A DNA stretch of 64,000 nucleotides from an uncultured Eubacterium sp. (GTDB lineage Bacteria > Bacillota > Clostridia > Oscillospirales > Acutalibacteraceae). Positions 18,104 to 26,746 of the stretch are shown one piece after another. The notes beneath the pieces were generated by a model. It saw nothing but the letters and a program-made list of their open reading frames with translations, was not told the origin of the DNA and ran no database searches. The position numbers and the translations under genes are program-made. Each line of letters begins with the position of its first letter. Position 1 is the stretch's first letter. The stretch covers positions 248,001 to 312,000 of the forward strand of contig NZ_CAKSZA010000002.1 in NCBI RefSeq assembly GCF_934525195.1, in the 5' to 3' direction.

Positions 18104-19778
18104 TCTCTTTCACCTCCGAAAGTTCCTCCTCGTTAGGAGTGACATATTCCGTTTTGTAGTCATCATAAATAACCATACCCGGCTTTGCACCGTTTGGTTT
18201 GTGAACATTTTTCACTATTGTATAATCAACGGCAACATTTGATGATGAGCCTGCTTTTGAATTTACACAGGCAAGCATTGCCGCTTCACGAATCAATTTG
18301 TCGGTAAACGGCTTTTCTTTTATCGCTTCAACAATAACATGACTGCCCGGCGTGTCCTTGACATGAAACCACAAATCATAGTTTTTAGCCGTTTTAAGCG
18401 TCAACTTATCGTTTTGAACATTGTTTCTTCCGACAAAAATTGTGTAGCCCTCCGAAGAAAGATATTTCTTTGGCGGAAGTTTTTTCTTCTTCTGATTTTT
18501 AGTGCCTGTTCTTGAAAGCAAACCGACAGAACGCAGTTCATCTCTGATAGCGGTTATTTCGCTATCTGTTTCCGCTCTTGAAAGTTCATCAATAACTGTA
18601 TCAAGATAACTTGCTTCCTCGTCAGCTTCTTTTATAAAATCAAGAAGTTTGTTTTCAGCAATCTGCTTTTTACGATAATTTTTATAATATTTCTGTGCAT
18701 TCTGTGCCGGAGAAAGAGTTGGGTCAACAGGGATTCTGATTGGAGCCATATTGTCATAATAATTTTCCAAATCGTAGAACAATGCACCCTTTTCAAGACG
18801 GTGAAGATTTGCGTTAATCAAGTCACCGCAAATTTTCAATCTTTCTTTATCCGCACACTCATCAAGTTCTCTCTTACGATTGATTGACTTTCTTACAGCA
18901 CGCTCTTTAAGAGTGTTAAGACGGTGGAACAAATCATTTGAACGCTGTCTTATTCTCTCAATTCTGACCTGCTCATAATAGAAATAATCGACCAAATCCG
19001 AAAGGGTATCAAAGGTTTTATATGTGCACAAATCGCCAAATTGATGTGGCATAAAATATGTGAAATCTTTTGGCTTATCAAGAATGACAACAGTCGGTTG
19101 AGGATGATTGATATGCTCTTTCAATCCCGAAAGGCTAAGGTCAAACTCAATTTCGTTTGCAACAATCGGTGATATACCCTGAATAACCTTGCCTGCTGCC
19201 TTTCCGCGAGTGGTATCAAGCGACTTCATTTTCGCTTCAATATCAGGAATACTATCAGTCAAGATATTCATTTTGTCCTGTGCCGGCGGGAGTTTATAAG
19301 TTAACCCCGGCAAAATTTCCCTGACAGACGACTTTGTTTCGTCAATTCGCTTTACGCACTCGATAATTTTATATTTCTTATCAACAAGAATAATGTTGCT
19401 GTACTTACCCATTATTTCAATAATGAGTCTATACTCAACAGGGTCGCCCAAATCATTTCGTGCATCAAACACAAGAGTGAGTATTCTCTCAAATCCCTCC
19501 TGTTTGATTTCTCGAAGAATCGCACCGCAAAGAAGCTTGCGAAGAAGCATTGTAAGCATAGGCGGTTTCTTTGGATTTTCGATATATTGTTTTATAAGTT
19601 GTATTCTTGAACTGTCGGCTTTTGCGGACAAAAGGAGTTTTTCGCTTCCGTCATAAGTCCTAAAAGTGAAAAGTATTTCTTCTTTGGACGGTTGATAAAT
19701 TTTATCAACTCTGAAACCGACAACTTTAGATGCTATTTCGTTTTTTATTAAATGAAGGAATATTCCGTCAAATGCCAT
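18096..19778 (-). CDS. rqcH: Ribosome quality control factor RqcH (NFACT protein)
   Basis: 560 residues, long annotated as fibronectin-binding protein; bacterial homologue of eukaryotic NEMF/Rqc2. It binds stalled 50S subunits and adds C-terminal alanine tails. NFACT-N domain (1-200), helical coiled-coil middle (about 255-400) and NFACT-R domain with YDLWFHVKDTPGSHVI and the following catalytic-core residues. It is typically cytoplasmic with no signal peptide, which argues against a primary role as an adhesin. Placed between nif3 and ispD in the long operon. Confidence 0.93.
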   Translation of the reverse strand: MAFDGIFLHLIKNEIASKVVGFRVDKIYQPSKEEILFTFRTYDGSEKLLLSAKADSSRIQLIKQYIENPKKPPMLTMLLRKLLCGAILREIKQEGFERILTLVFDARNDLGDPVEYRLIIEIMGKYSNIILVDKKYKIIECVKRIDETKSSVREILPGLTYKLPPAQDKMNILTDSIPDIEAKMKSLDTTRGKAAGKVIQGISPIVANEIEFDLSLSGLKEHINHPQPTVVILDKPKDFTYFMPHQFGDLCTYKTFDTLSDLVDYFYYEQVRIERIRQRSNDLFHRLNTLKERAVRKSINRKRELDECADKERLKICGDLINANLHRLEKGALFYDLENYYDNMAPIRIPVDPTLSPAQNAQKYYKNYRKKQIAENKLLDFIKEADEEASYLDTVIDELSRAETDSEITAIRDELRSVGLLSRTGTKNQKKKKLPPKKYLSSEGYTIFVGRNNVQNDKLTLKTAKNYDLWFHVKDTPGSHVIVEAIKEKPFTDKLIREAAMLACVNSKAGSSSNVAVDYTIVKNVHKPNGAKPGMVIYDDYKTEYVTPNEEELSEVKEIE

Positions 19779-19792
19779 AATACATCTCTATT

Positions 19793-20539
19793 CTAAATTG
19801 ATTTTACAGGGTTTTCACGAGGAGCAACAACAAATTCAACATCTGTGAAAATCTGCTCTAAATTTTCTTTAAACATAAGAAACGGCAAGTTCTCCGTTTC
19901 AAAATGACCTGCGGATACAACCGCAAAACCTGCTTCCGAAGCGTCAAGCATTTCGTGATATTTCAAATCACCCGTCACAAAACAATCTGCCTTTTGGAGT
20001 GCGTCAAACATAAATTCACTGCACGCACCGCCGCCGACTGCAACAGTTTTGATGAGTTTGTCGGTATCGGTATATCTGATACCTGCCGTGCCAAGCTGTT
20101 GCTCAATATATTCCGCAAAATCATCCATACTCATCGGTGAATCAAGCGAGCCGACAACAACAAAATCATCACACATTGTGCAGGTGTCATTCAAGCCCAA
20201 TAATTTTGCAAGATTGGTGTTTATACCACATTCAGCCTTGTCAAAATTTGTGTGAGCACATAGATATGCAATATTTGAATTTATAAGATTATACACAGCC
20301 GTGTCGCTCATAACATTTTTCAATCCGCCAAAAATCAGCGGATGATGAGTTAGCACCAAATCAGCGTTGACATCCTTTGCAAAGTTGACAACTGCCTTTG
20401 TGCAATCAAGAGACATAACAACCTTTTTTACTTCTTTTCTGAAATCACCGACAAGGTGACCCGAATTGTCCCACTCTTCCTGCGACTCATAAGGTGCAAC
20501 GGAATTAATATAATCATAAATATTTTTTACGGTAGTCAT
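19793..20539 (-). CDS. Nif3-like dinuclear metal centre protein
   Basis: 248-residue member of the NIF3/YqfO family; homologues form toroidal hexamers with a two-metal site. Metal-ligand motifs LTHHPLIFGG (about 60-69), CAHTNFD and, near the C-terminus, GHFETENL are visible. It lacks the inserted PII-like domain of the longer Bacillus YqfO. The function is unsettled (GTP cyclohydrolase I type 2 is a legacy name). Its start overlaps trmK by 4 bp, the usual partnership in Firmicutes. Confidence 0.92.
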   Translation of the reverse strand: MTTVKNIYDYINSVAPYESQEEWDNSGHLVGDFRKEVKKVVMSLDCTKAVVNFAKDVNADLVLTHHPLIFGGLKNVMSDTAVYNLINSNIAYLCAHTNFDKAECGINTNLAKLLGLNDTCTMCDDFVVVGSLDSPMSMDDFAEYIEQQLGTAGIRYTDTDKLIKTVAVGGGACSEFMFDALQKADCFVTGDLKYHEMLDASEAGFAVVSAGHFETENLPFLMFKENLEQIFTDVEFVVAPRENPVKSI

Positions 20540-21165
20540 ATTTTTTCCTCAATAGCTTTTATCAAATCATCAAAGCAAAGCCCTGACTTTTGCTTATTTC
20601 TTAAATAAACGAGCAAATGCTCAAAGTATTCTTTATCGCTGAAATCGGTAATTGCGCCCAAATAATAATCAATCTGTGATTTTTCCGCAATTGTGCCAGA
20701 ATAATCGGCTGAAAGTATGCTGTAGTGGTGTTTGCCGTCGGCAACAATAATGTCTTTGGTTATTTCAAAGCCGTTGTCATATAGCCACTTTCTTGCAATT
20801 TCAGGGTGAGTCATAGGATTGAGAATGATTGTCTTTGACCGAATATCATCTGCTCTTGAAAGAATATCCGCAATCAACTCTCCGCCCATTCCTGCAATAA
20901 TAACGGTGTCGAAATTTTCTCGAACCTCCTGCAGCCCGTTTGACAAAACACATTTGATTTTGTCATCAAGTCCCGATTGAGAAACAAGGAAACGACAAGA
21001 ATTGAGCGGTGCTTCGTTTATATCACAAGCAACTGCACTTTGGCATATTTGATTTTCAACAAGATACACAGGAATGTAGCCGTGGTCTGTGCCCACATCA
21101 ACAGGAACACTTCCCTTTTGAACCATATCGGCTATCGCCTGCAAGCGTTTTGTCAATTTAACCAT
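20536..21165 (-). CDS. trmK: tRNA (adenine(22)-N1)-methyltransferase TrmK
   Basis: SAM-dependent enzyme that methylates N1 of A22 in tRNA; 209 residues. The SAM loop VDVGTDHGYIPVYL (about 22-35) and the catalytic-region signature ILNPMTHPEIARKWL are present. It is the first gene of a probable nine-gene operon reaching ppiB, driven by the promoter at 21202-21230. The gene neighbourhood (trmK-nif3) is the same as in Bacillus, although there they follow sigA, which is not here. Confidence 0.93.
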   Translation of the reverse strand: MVKLTKRLQAIADMVQKGSVPVDVGTDHGYIPVYLVENQICQSAVACDINEAPLNSCRFLVSQSGLDDKIKCVLSNGLQEVRENFDTVIIAGMGGELIADILSRADDIRSKTIILNPMTHPEIARKWLYDNGFEITKDIIVADGKHHYSILSADYSGTIAEKSQIDYYLGAITDFSDKEYFEHLLVYLRNKQKSGLCFDDLIKAIEEKI

Positions 21166-21201
21166 CTATTACCATAATACCCCATAATATTAATATTCTA
21201 T

Positions 21202-21230
21202 ATTATAATATATATTGTGCATATTTGCAA
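21202..21230 (-). promoter_or_regulatory. Sigma-A promoter of the trmK operon
   Basis: Reverse strand: -35 TTGCAA (21230-21225), 17-bp spacer, -10 TATAAT (21207-21202). Confidence 0.7.
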
Positions 21231-21237
21231 GTAATGT

Positions 21238-21266
21238 TTGCAAGATGAAAAAATATGTGCTAATAT
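21238..21266 (+). promoter_or_regulatory. Sigma-A promoter of the DUF4364 gene
   Basis: -35 TTGCAA (21238-21243), 17-bp spacer, -10 TAATAT (21261-21266). Its -35 lies 7 bp from that of the divergent trmK promoter, so the two must share a regulator-accessible zone. Confidence 0.6.
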
Positions 21267-21297
21267 ATAGAACAGAAAAACAAAAAGAGGTAACAAA

Positions 21298-21879
21298 ATG
21301 AACGAAAACACAGAAAAAATTATCGAGCCTAAATTGCGATTTGACGCCTTTATGGCAAATGTCAAAGACGGCGGTCTGCGCAGTGTAAGCTCAATATATA
21401 TGCTTGTTTGCTACATAGTTGCAAATATGAACAAAAGAGTAAGTGCCGCTACCATCATTGAGGCGGTCAATGATGCGATGATTGCGAATTATTTTGAAAT
21501 CTCGGATGCGGTCAACAAACTCATAAAAGCAGGAACAATCAACGAGGACGAAAATAAAATGCTCTATATGGATGACCAAGACGTAAAGGAAATAGCCCTT
21601 ATTGAAAAAGACTTGCCATTGACTATAAGGCAACGAAGCATAAAGGCTTGCCAAAAGGTTATTGCAAGAGAATCATACAAGCGTGAAAACAAAGTTATAT
21701 GCGAAAAAGTAGACGGCGGATACAAACTTCATCTCAAAGTCAGCGACAACACAACAGACTTTATGAATCTTGAACTTTTTGCAGTTACCGACACACAGGC
21801 GGAACTTATAAAGGACAAATTCATCTCTGACCCTGCCGCCGTGTACGAAACACTCATTGACGCAATATTTAATAATTAA
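21298..21879 (+). CDS. DUF4364-like winged-helix protein
   Basis: 193 residues. The N-terminal half reads like a winged helix (MLVCYIVANMNKRVSAATI, then AMIANYFEISDAVNKLIKAG, about 35-80), followed by a two-stranded C-terminal domain with GGYKLHLKVSDNTTDFMNLEL and a final AAVYETLIDAIF helix. This layout matches the clostridial DUF4364 family as I remember it. A transcription-regulator role is inferred from the fold. It is a single gene with its own promoter, an AGAGG ribosome site and a bidirectional terminator. Confidence 0.65.
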   Translation: MNENTEKIIEPKLRFDAFMANVKDGGLRSVSSIYMLVCYIVANMNKRVSAATIIEAVNDAMIANYFEISDAVNKLIKAGTINEDENKMLYMDDQDVKEIALIEKDLPLTIRQRSIKACQKVIARESYKRENKVICEKVDGGYKLHLKVSDNTTDFMNLELFAVTDTQAELIKDKFISDPAAVYETLIDAIFNN

Positions 21880-21882
21880 CAT

Positions 21883-21914
21883 AAAAAATCCCGATACAAA
21901 ATCGGGATTTTTTT
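21883..21914. terminator. Bidirectional terminator
   Basis: A6-ATCCCGAT-ACAAA-ATCGGGAT-T run, between the converging DUF4364 and FliB-like genes. Confidence 0.85.
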
Positions 21915-21915
21915 G

Positions 21916-22881
21916 TTATTTAATAAGATGTTTTTTCAATTCTTCTACGGATAGGCACTTTGCTGTTTTTAAAAGATTTTTGTATCTGTCCATATTATAT
22001 TGAGAATGCTCTGTCTCCTTGCTCCAAAGGTGAATTGTCCAACTGTCCTCGCCAAAATATGTATTGACAAGAACGCCCACAACAGCCATTTTTGCCTTGC
22101 TCAAAACATCCCTGTCATAAACGGCTTGCAAGAAATATTTGTACAAAAAGTACATTGCAATATTTTCATTTGCCTGAGTGTCCGGAACAGGCTTGACTTC
22201 CCTGTTTTCAACCTTGATTTCCCACTCGGGATTGATTAATTCGGGATTGTCAAACACCTCAAAAAAGTCGATGTTTTCATCATTTCCGTCAGGATAATCA
22301 TCAAGTTGCGACTGCAAATCCTGTGCGAAATCAAGGAGAGTTGAAAGTCGTTGATTGATAGGTTTTGACTTATCTTTTGTTATTGCATATGCCTCTTTCC
22401 TTGCTTTTACAAGGGTATAATACAGCATACCGTCAATGTCATTGAGTGACGGAAGTTCGTCTGTCATTTCTTCCTCAAACTCAAATGACGGCAAATCGTA
22501 CATCATATCGGAAGCGACAGGGCAAGAAAACGAAACGCCGATTTCTCTTGTTCCGCCAAAATCATAAATAAATCTCGGAAAAGTACGACAAGTATACGGA
22601 GTGTGTTCCCCACCGATTGCAATGTGCATATCGCAAAGATTTTCGTCATTCAAAAACGGGCAACGCTTTTTTGGTGCAAGAGTAAAAATCGTGTTGTCAA
22701 ATTCGTCTTTTGAAAGTACACGGTCTATTCTCTGCTTGATTTCGAGTGAAGAATCAAGGGTTTTGTAAAATTCAAGAGAATCAATATCGGCATCAACCTC
22801 CCATCCCTGACAACAGGAATCGGGGCAAGCGCCTGCGATACACTTAAAATCCTTATAAAATGTCGGTTTTACTATTTTCAT
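21916..22881 (-). CDS. FliB-like lysine-N-methylase / YkgJ-type cysteine cluster protein
   Basis: 321 residues. The N-terminal cysteine cluster CIAGACPDSCCQGW (14-27), together with CPFLNDENLCDMH and TCRTFPR, is the pattern of flagellin lysine-N-methylase FliB and related YkgJ-type Fe/Zn proteins. No flagellar gene is in the window, so a role in flagellin methylation is doubtful; the family is widespread in non-motile clostridia, where its target is unknown. It overlaps the AAA-CYTH gene by 4 bp. Confidence 0.8.
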   Translation of the reverse strand: MKIVKPTFYKDFKCIAGACPDSCCQGWEVDADIDSLEFYKTLDSSLEIKQRIDRVLSKDEFDNTIFTLAPKKRCPFLNDENLCDMHIAIGGEHTPYTCRTFPRFIYDFGGTREIGVSFSCPVASDMMYDLPSFEFEEEMTDELPSLNDIDGMLYYTLVKARKEAYAITKDKSKPINQRLSTLLDFAQDLQSQLDDYPDGNDENIDFFEVFDNPELINPEWEIKVENREVKPVPDTQANENIAMYFLYKYFLQAVYDRDVLSKAKMAVVGVLVNTYFGEDSWTIHLWSKETEHSQYNMDRYKNLLKTAKCLSVEELKKHLIK

Positions 22882-23927
22882 AATTTTAATCCTGCCAAAT
22901 AACTGTTTTTGTAGTGAAAATCGTCCGAAGCATCCTCAATCACCTTGATTTCAGGCGGAAGTTTGAAGCTTTGATTTTCGCTTTTAAGTTCAAGTTCGAG
23001 AAAAGCACGATCATCCCAAAAGCGGAAAACATCAAGTTCAAAATATTGACCGTCATACAAAAAGCAATATCTATCCTTGACTATAGTGTTTTTATCGGGG
23101 TCGGCACTTTTCATAAGTTCATCATACTGTTGCTTTGAAATTATGCTTTCGGTTTCTTCCGCACACGAACCTGTCACACGAATTTTGAGAGTTTCAAAAT
23201 AAGTGAATGTTCCGTTTGAGCCTCTTTTTCTTATTCTGTGTGAACCGACTGCACAAAGCAAGTATGTCTGCGAAATTTCAGCCTTAAACGGATTGTATTT
23301 TTCAAGAGAAGCAAGGTCGGGATATTCAATAAGGAACTTCTTTTCGATTTCATATCCGCTCAAAATCGATTCGATTTCCGCCCTGCAAGCCGAATATTTT
23401 TCATCAAATGTGCTTTCGTTTTTCACATAGCGCAAATGAGAATGTCCGACAGACACATCAAGCAATCTTTTTTGATATTCAAGTGCTTCTTTATAAGTTT
23501 CAATTCGTGCAGATGTTGAAAAATACTCACTTTCGGGTGCGATTTCCAACACAATCAACGCATCATATCTTGCCCAAGAATCGACAACATTCATACCAAT
23601 ATTTTCGGCAAGCGCAATCTTATCATCAACATAACTGAAGCAATCTGTTACGCCTCGGTCATAGATAACAACGACCTCATCTTTTTTGCTTTGTTCTGCT
23701 TTTTTTAGAATTTCAGCCTCATTTTCAAGCTGTTTTTTTGCCACAAGAGTTTCAAAAACAATGTAATCATCCCTACCGACACCGCTTGCTATAACCTCAT
23801 ATGCCGATTCGGGACAAATGAGAACATCTCTGTTTTCCGTATAAAAATCAGCCGCAAGCCTTTCGACAATTGAGGTTTTGCCCGAACAAGGCGCTCCGGT
23901 CAATGCAATTTTTGTAATCTTTGCCAT
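22878..23927 (-). CDS. AAA/P-loop ATPase fused to a CYTH domain
   Basis: 349 residues from the ATG at 23927 (GGGTGA site in front; an ATG five codons upstream has none). The N-terminal P-loop domain has Walker A GAPCSGKT (11-18) and VVVIYDRGVTD as a Walker B-like segment, resembling AAA_28/NadR-type kinases. From about residue 190 comes a CYTH (triphosphate tunnel) domain starting with the EIEKK signature, followed by RKRG, alternating charged strands and RFWDDRAFLELELK. CYTH enzymes hydrolyse inorganic triphosphate or form cyclic nucleotides; the same fusion order is known in animal TTD14. The role here is unknown. Coupled by a 4-bp overlap to the FliB-like gene. Confidence 0.8.
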   Translation of the reverse strand: MAKITKIALTGAPCSGKTSIVERLAADFYTENRDVLICPESAYEVIASGVGRDDYIVFETLVAKKQLENEAEILKKAEQSKKDEVVVIYDRGVTDCFSYVDDKIALAENIGMNVVDSWARYDALIVLEIAPESEYFSTSARIETYKEALEYQKRLLDVSVGHSHLRYVKNESTFDEKYSACRAEIESILSGYEIEKKFLIEYPDLASLEKYNPFKAEISQTYLLCAVGSHRIRKRGSNGTFTYFETLKIRVTGSCAEETESIISKQQYDELMKSADPDKNTIVKDRYCFLYDGQYFELDVFRFWDDRAFLELELKSENQSFKLPPEIKVIEDASDDFHYKNSYLAGLKL

Positions 23928-24011
23928 TTTATCACCCAACACATTATATCACAATTTTATACATTTACAATCCCAAAGAAAAAATATACACAATAAGTTA
24001 AAATTTACGAC

Positions 24012-24040
24012 AAAAACTCCCCTTGTGCATACAAGAGGAG
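24012..24040 (-). terminator. Terminator of the yhgE operon
   Basis: Reverse strand CTCCTCTTGT-ATGC-ACAAGGGGAG followed by TTTTTG, 9 bp after the YhgE stop. Confidence 0.85.
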
Positions 24041-24048
24041 CTGTAAAT

Positions 24049-26178
24049 TTAGAACAATCCTGTTTCTTCAATCTTCTTTTCAAAGAACTTGACAGGCTTT
24101 TTAACGATAGCTTTAACAGGAATACCGATAATAAGACCTGCAACCGCATAAGCAAGAAGTTTGAGAAGATAAATCCAATAGTTATTGCCGTATGTTCCGC
24201 AGATACATTCACGCATAGCTTCAATTACAAAGGTGAACGGAATGTACGGATTGATTGACACGAAGAATCGAGGTGTTACATCAATCGGGAATGTACCGCC
24301 TGAACCGCCGATTTGAACAACAAGCATAATAACACCTATTGCCTTGCCTATATCGCCGAAGGTATACACAATCGAATATATAAAGAACGAATAGACTATC
24401 GAGGCGAGCACACCTGCAAACAAGAATTTGACAGGGTGATAGCACTGTATCTTCAAGAAATATAGATCACCGAGGCAGATAATCAAGCCCTGAACAACTG
24501 CAATACACAGGAACAAAAGGCTTCTGCCAAAGAATTCCTCGTGAGGTTTCAGCAACGGTGAAATCTCTTTTTTCTTCTTGACATTTGTTTTTACAAGGGC
24601 AACAAGCATAATTGCACCAACCCAAATTGCAAGAGTTGAATAGAAAGGTGCCATAGCCGAGCCGTAGTTTTCAATTCCGTAAACCTTATCGGTTTTAACT
24701 TCAACAGGGCAAGCAAGGAACTCACCGAGGTCACCGCCGTTTTTAGTCGTAAGATTTACAACGGCATTCACCATTTCGCTGTCCCTGATATTGTCAATAA
24801 CATTAACAAGATTTTTAAGCTTTTTATCGGTGTTTTTGAGCACCTTATTCATTGAGATTACAAGGCTGTCACCCGTATCCGCACAATCCTTTAATGTTGC
24901 GGCAAAAGAGCTGATTTCGGGTGCTTTATCTTGGAAATTATCGAGCATATCGGACAAATCTCCGAGAGTTATAATAAGACTGTCAATTGCCTGAGTCAAC
25001 GCAGGTTCAACATTCTTGTCATAGTTATTTGCCGCACTTTTGAGCGAAGCGGAAACCTTGCGAATCTTTTTAGCATTATTATAAGCATTTTTATCGTAGT
25101 CAACATTTGAAGCCTTAACAAGCGTTGAAGAAAGAATTTTGAGCGACTTGCTGACATTGGTGATCCTTGCGATAAGAGCTGTAACCTCGCCGATTGGCTT
25201 TGACAAAGACGAATTAATCTTTGTGAGGAGTTTACAAATTTCGTCAAGTTCATTTCTTACGCCGTCAAGCTGTGCTGCGACTTGCTTTGTTGTGGCGGTT
25301 ACGCTTGACAAATCCTTGTTTGCAATTTTATCAATAGTGTCTGCCGCTTCATCAAGCGTTTCGCAAGTGCTGTCAAGAATATTGCCGATTGATTCGGTCA
25401 TTGAGCCCATTGCCTCTTGAGTGAGCCTTACGGCGTCGGAGGTGTCATTAATCATTGAGTTTGTATCGTTGACTAATGAATTAAGCTCCTTGGTGTCAAT
25501 ATTCATATTTTTGGTCATATTCAAAAGTTTTTCAAGGCTTACAAGAGAATCGGAAATTGTGCCAATAGTTTCTCTTGCACTATTCACTTGATTTTTGAGA
25601 TGGTCAAAATTATCTTCGCCCGACACAGGGTCGGCTTCCATTGCAGAGCCTATAACGGCGCTGAGCACATCAACAACCGTGGTTACAAATGATTCATTTA
25701 CCGTTGTTTGGACGGTTTGAACAACCTTATCGGTGATTTTAGTTGCAATGGCATTTTTCTTTTCGTTTGCATAATAAACGATTTGCGGTCGTTCGTAATC
25801 CTCGGTAACAATAGACGCAAGGTTTTTACTGAATCCGCTCGGAATCTCAATAGCGGCATAATACTTGCCTGCTTCAACGCCTTTTACCGCATCTTTTTTA
25901 GACACAAACTGCCAATCAATAGAATCATTACCCTTTAAGTTATCACAAATTTGGTCACCGATGGCAATTTCAAGTTTTTTGTATGTTGCACCCTCATCTT
26001 CGTTACAAACAGCAACTTGCATAGCGCCTGTTTTGCCGTAAGGGTCCCAGTTTGCATAAATATTGAACCACGCATAAAGGCTTGGCAAAAGAGCAACACC
26101 GACAGCAAGAATGATTGCCATTGAATTGGTAAATATCTTTTTTACATCCCTTTTGAAAATTTTGATTATATTTTTCAT
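24049..26178 (-). CDS. YhgE/Pip domain membrane protein
   Basis: 709 residues of the YhgE/Pip (phage infection protein) family, related to ABC-2 type permeases. One N-terminal membrane segment (about 15-35, followed by the family hallmark LPSLYAWFNIYANWDPYG), a long outside region (about 45-510) rich in amphipathic helices, and five C-terminal membrane segments (about 515-700). Members serve as phage receptors in lactococci and are linked to envelope or secretion functions elsewhere; no mechanism is settled. It overlaps the small membrane protein gene by 4 bp, and the pair shares a near-perfect promoter. Confidence 0.88.
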   Translation of the reverse strand: MKNIIKIFKRDVKKIFTNSMAIILAVGVALLPSLYAWFNIYANWDPYGKTGAMQVAVCNEDEGATYKKLEIAIGDQICDNLKGNDSIDWQFVSKKDAVKGVEAGKYYAAIEIPSGFSKNLASIVTEDYERPQIVYYANEKKNAIATKITDKVVQTVQTTVNESFVTTVVDVLSAVIGSAMEADPVSGEDNFDHLKNQVNSARETIGTISDSLVSLEKLLNMTKNMNIDTKELNSLVNDTNSMINDTSDAVRLTQEAMGSMTESIGNILDSTCETLDEAADTIDKIANKDLSSVTATTKQVAAQLDGVRNELDEICKLLTKINSSLSKPIGEVTALIARITNVSKSLKILSSTLVKASNVDYDKNAYNNAKKIRKVSASLKSAANNYDKNVEPALTQAIDSLIITLGDLSDMLDNFQDKAPEISSFAATLKDCADTGDSLVISMNKVLKNTDKKLKNLVNVIDNIRDSEMVNAVVNLTTKNGGDLGEFLACPVEVKTDKVYGIENYGSAMAPFYSTLAIWVGAIMLVALVKTNVKKKKEISPLLKPHEEFFGRSLLFLCIAVVQGLIICLGDLYFLKIQCYHPVKFLFAGVLASIVYSFFIYSIVYTFGDIGKAIGVIMLVVQIGGSGGTFPIDVTPRFFVSINPYIPFTFVIEAMRECICGTYGNNYWIYLLKLLAYAVAGLIIGIPVKAIVKKPVKFFEKKIEETGLF

Positions 26179-26549
26179 TCGTCGCCGTCCTCCTCTTCTT
26201 CGTCATCATCGTCCTTGAAAATGTCATATTCGCCAAATTCAAGCTGGTCATCGTCAAGCAAATACGGTATGACCTTATCTTTTACAAGATATTTGCAATA
26301 ATCGGTTATTGTGAACACCGTAACAGCAACAAAAATAATAACAACCCACCAAATAAGCCAAACGGTTTTGTCGCTTGAATCTCTGATAGCAGATGCCACA
26401 ATTAAACTGAAAATCACAAATATAACAGAAAATATGATTTTTACTATATTAAGAATTTTACATCCCCTGCGATACGATTCAATAATCTTTTCACGCAGGA
26501 ATTTATATTTATAAGCAAGCTTTTCGCTGTGCTTCATCTTTCTGCTCAT
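26175..26549 (-). CDS. Small membrane protein with acidic tail
   Basis: 124 residues of unknown family. A basic N-terminus (about 1-30), two hydrophobic helices (about 35-52 and 65-83), and a C-terminal tail ending in a run of aspartate and glutamate (residues 113-124). It is translationally coupled to the YhgE gene (4-bp overlap) and first in the operon, so it is likely to work with YhgE. No enzyme motif is seen. Start: ATG with GAGG about 10 nt upstream. Confidence 0.75.
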   Translation of the reverse strand: MSRKMKHSEKLAYKYKFLREKIIESYRRGCKILNIVKIIFSVIFVIFSLIVASAIRDSSDKTVWLIWWVVIIFVAVTVFTITDYCKYLVKDKVIPYLLDDDQLEFGEYDIFKDDDDEEEEDGDE

Positions 26550-26585
26550 AATGAATTATCCTCAAAATAACAAATTGTATAATGT

Positions 26586-26614
26586 ATTATAACGATATGT
26601 AATATCGATGTCAA
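26586..26614 (-). promoter_or_regulatory. Consensus promoter with palindromic spacer, yhgE operon
   Basis: Reverse strand: -35 TTGACA (26614-26609), 17 bp, -10 TATAAT (26591-26586), both perfect. The spacer holds the inverted repeat CGATAT-GTA-ATATCG (26593-26607), a good operator candidate. The rest of the gap to 26746 is AT-rich with no feature I can name. Confidence 0.8.
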
Positions 26615-26746
26615 TATGCAAAATAGATAATTATACACTTGTATAGCCACAAATAAACTGTAAATTATCAACATATTGTAATGTTATGTACAAATTTTTA
26701 TATTCGTTGACTTTATATATAAAAAACTGTATAATATTTATTGGCT

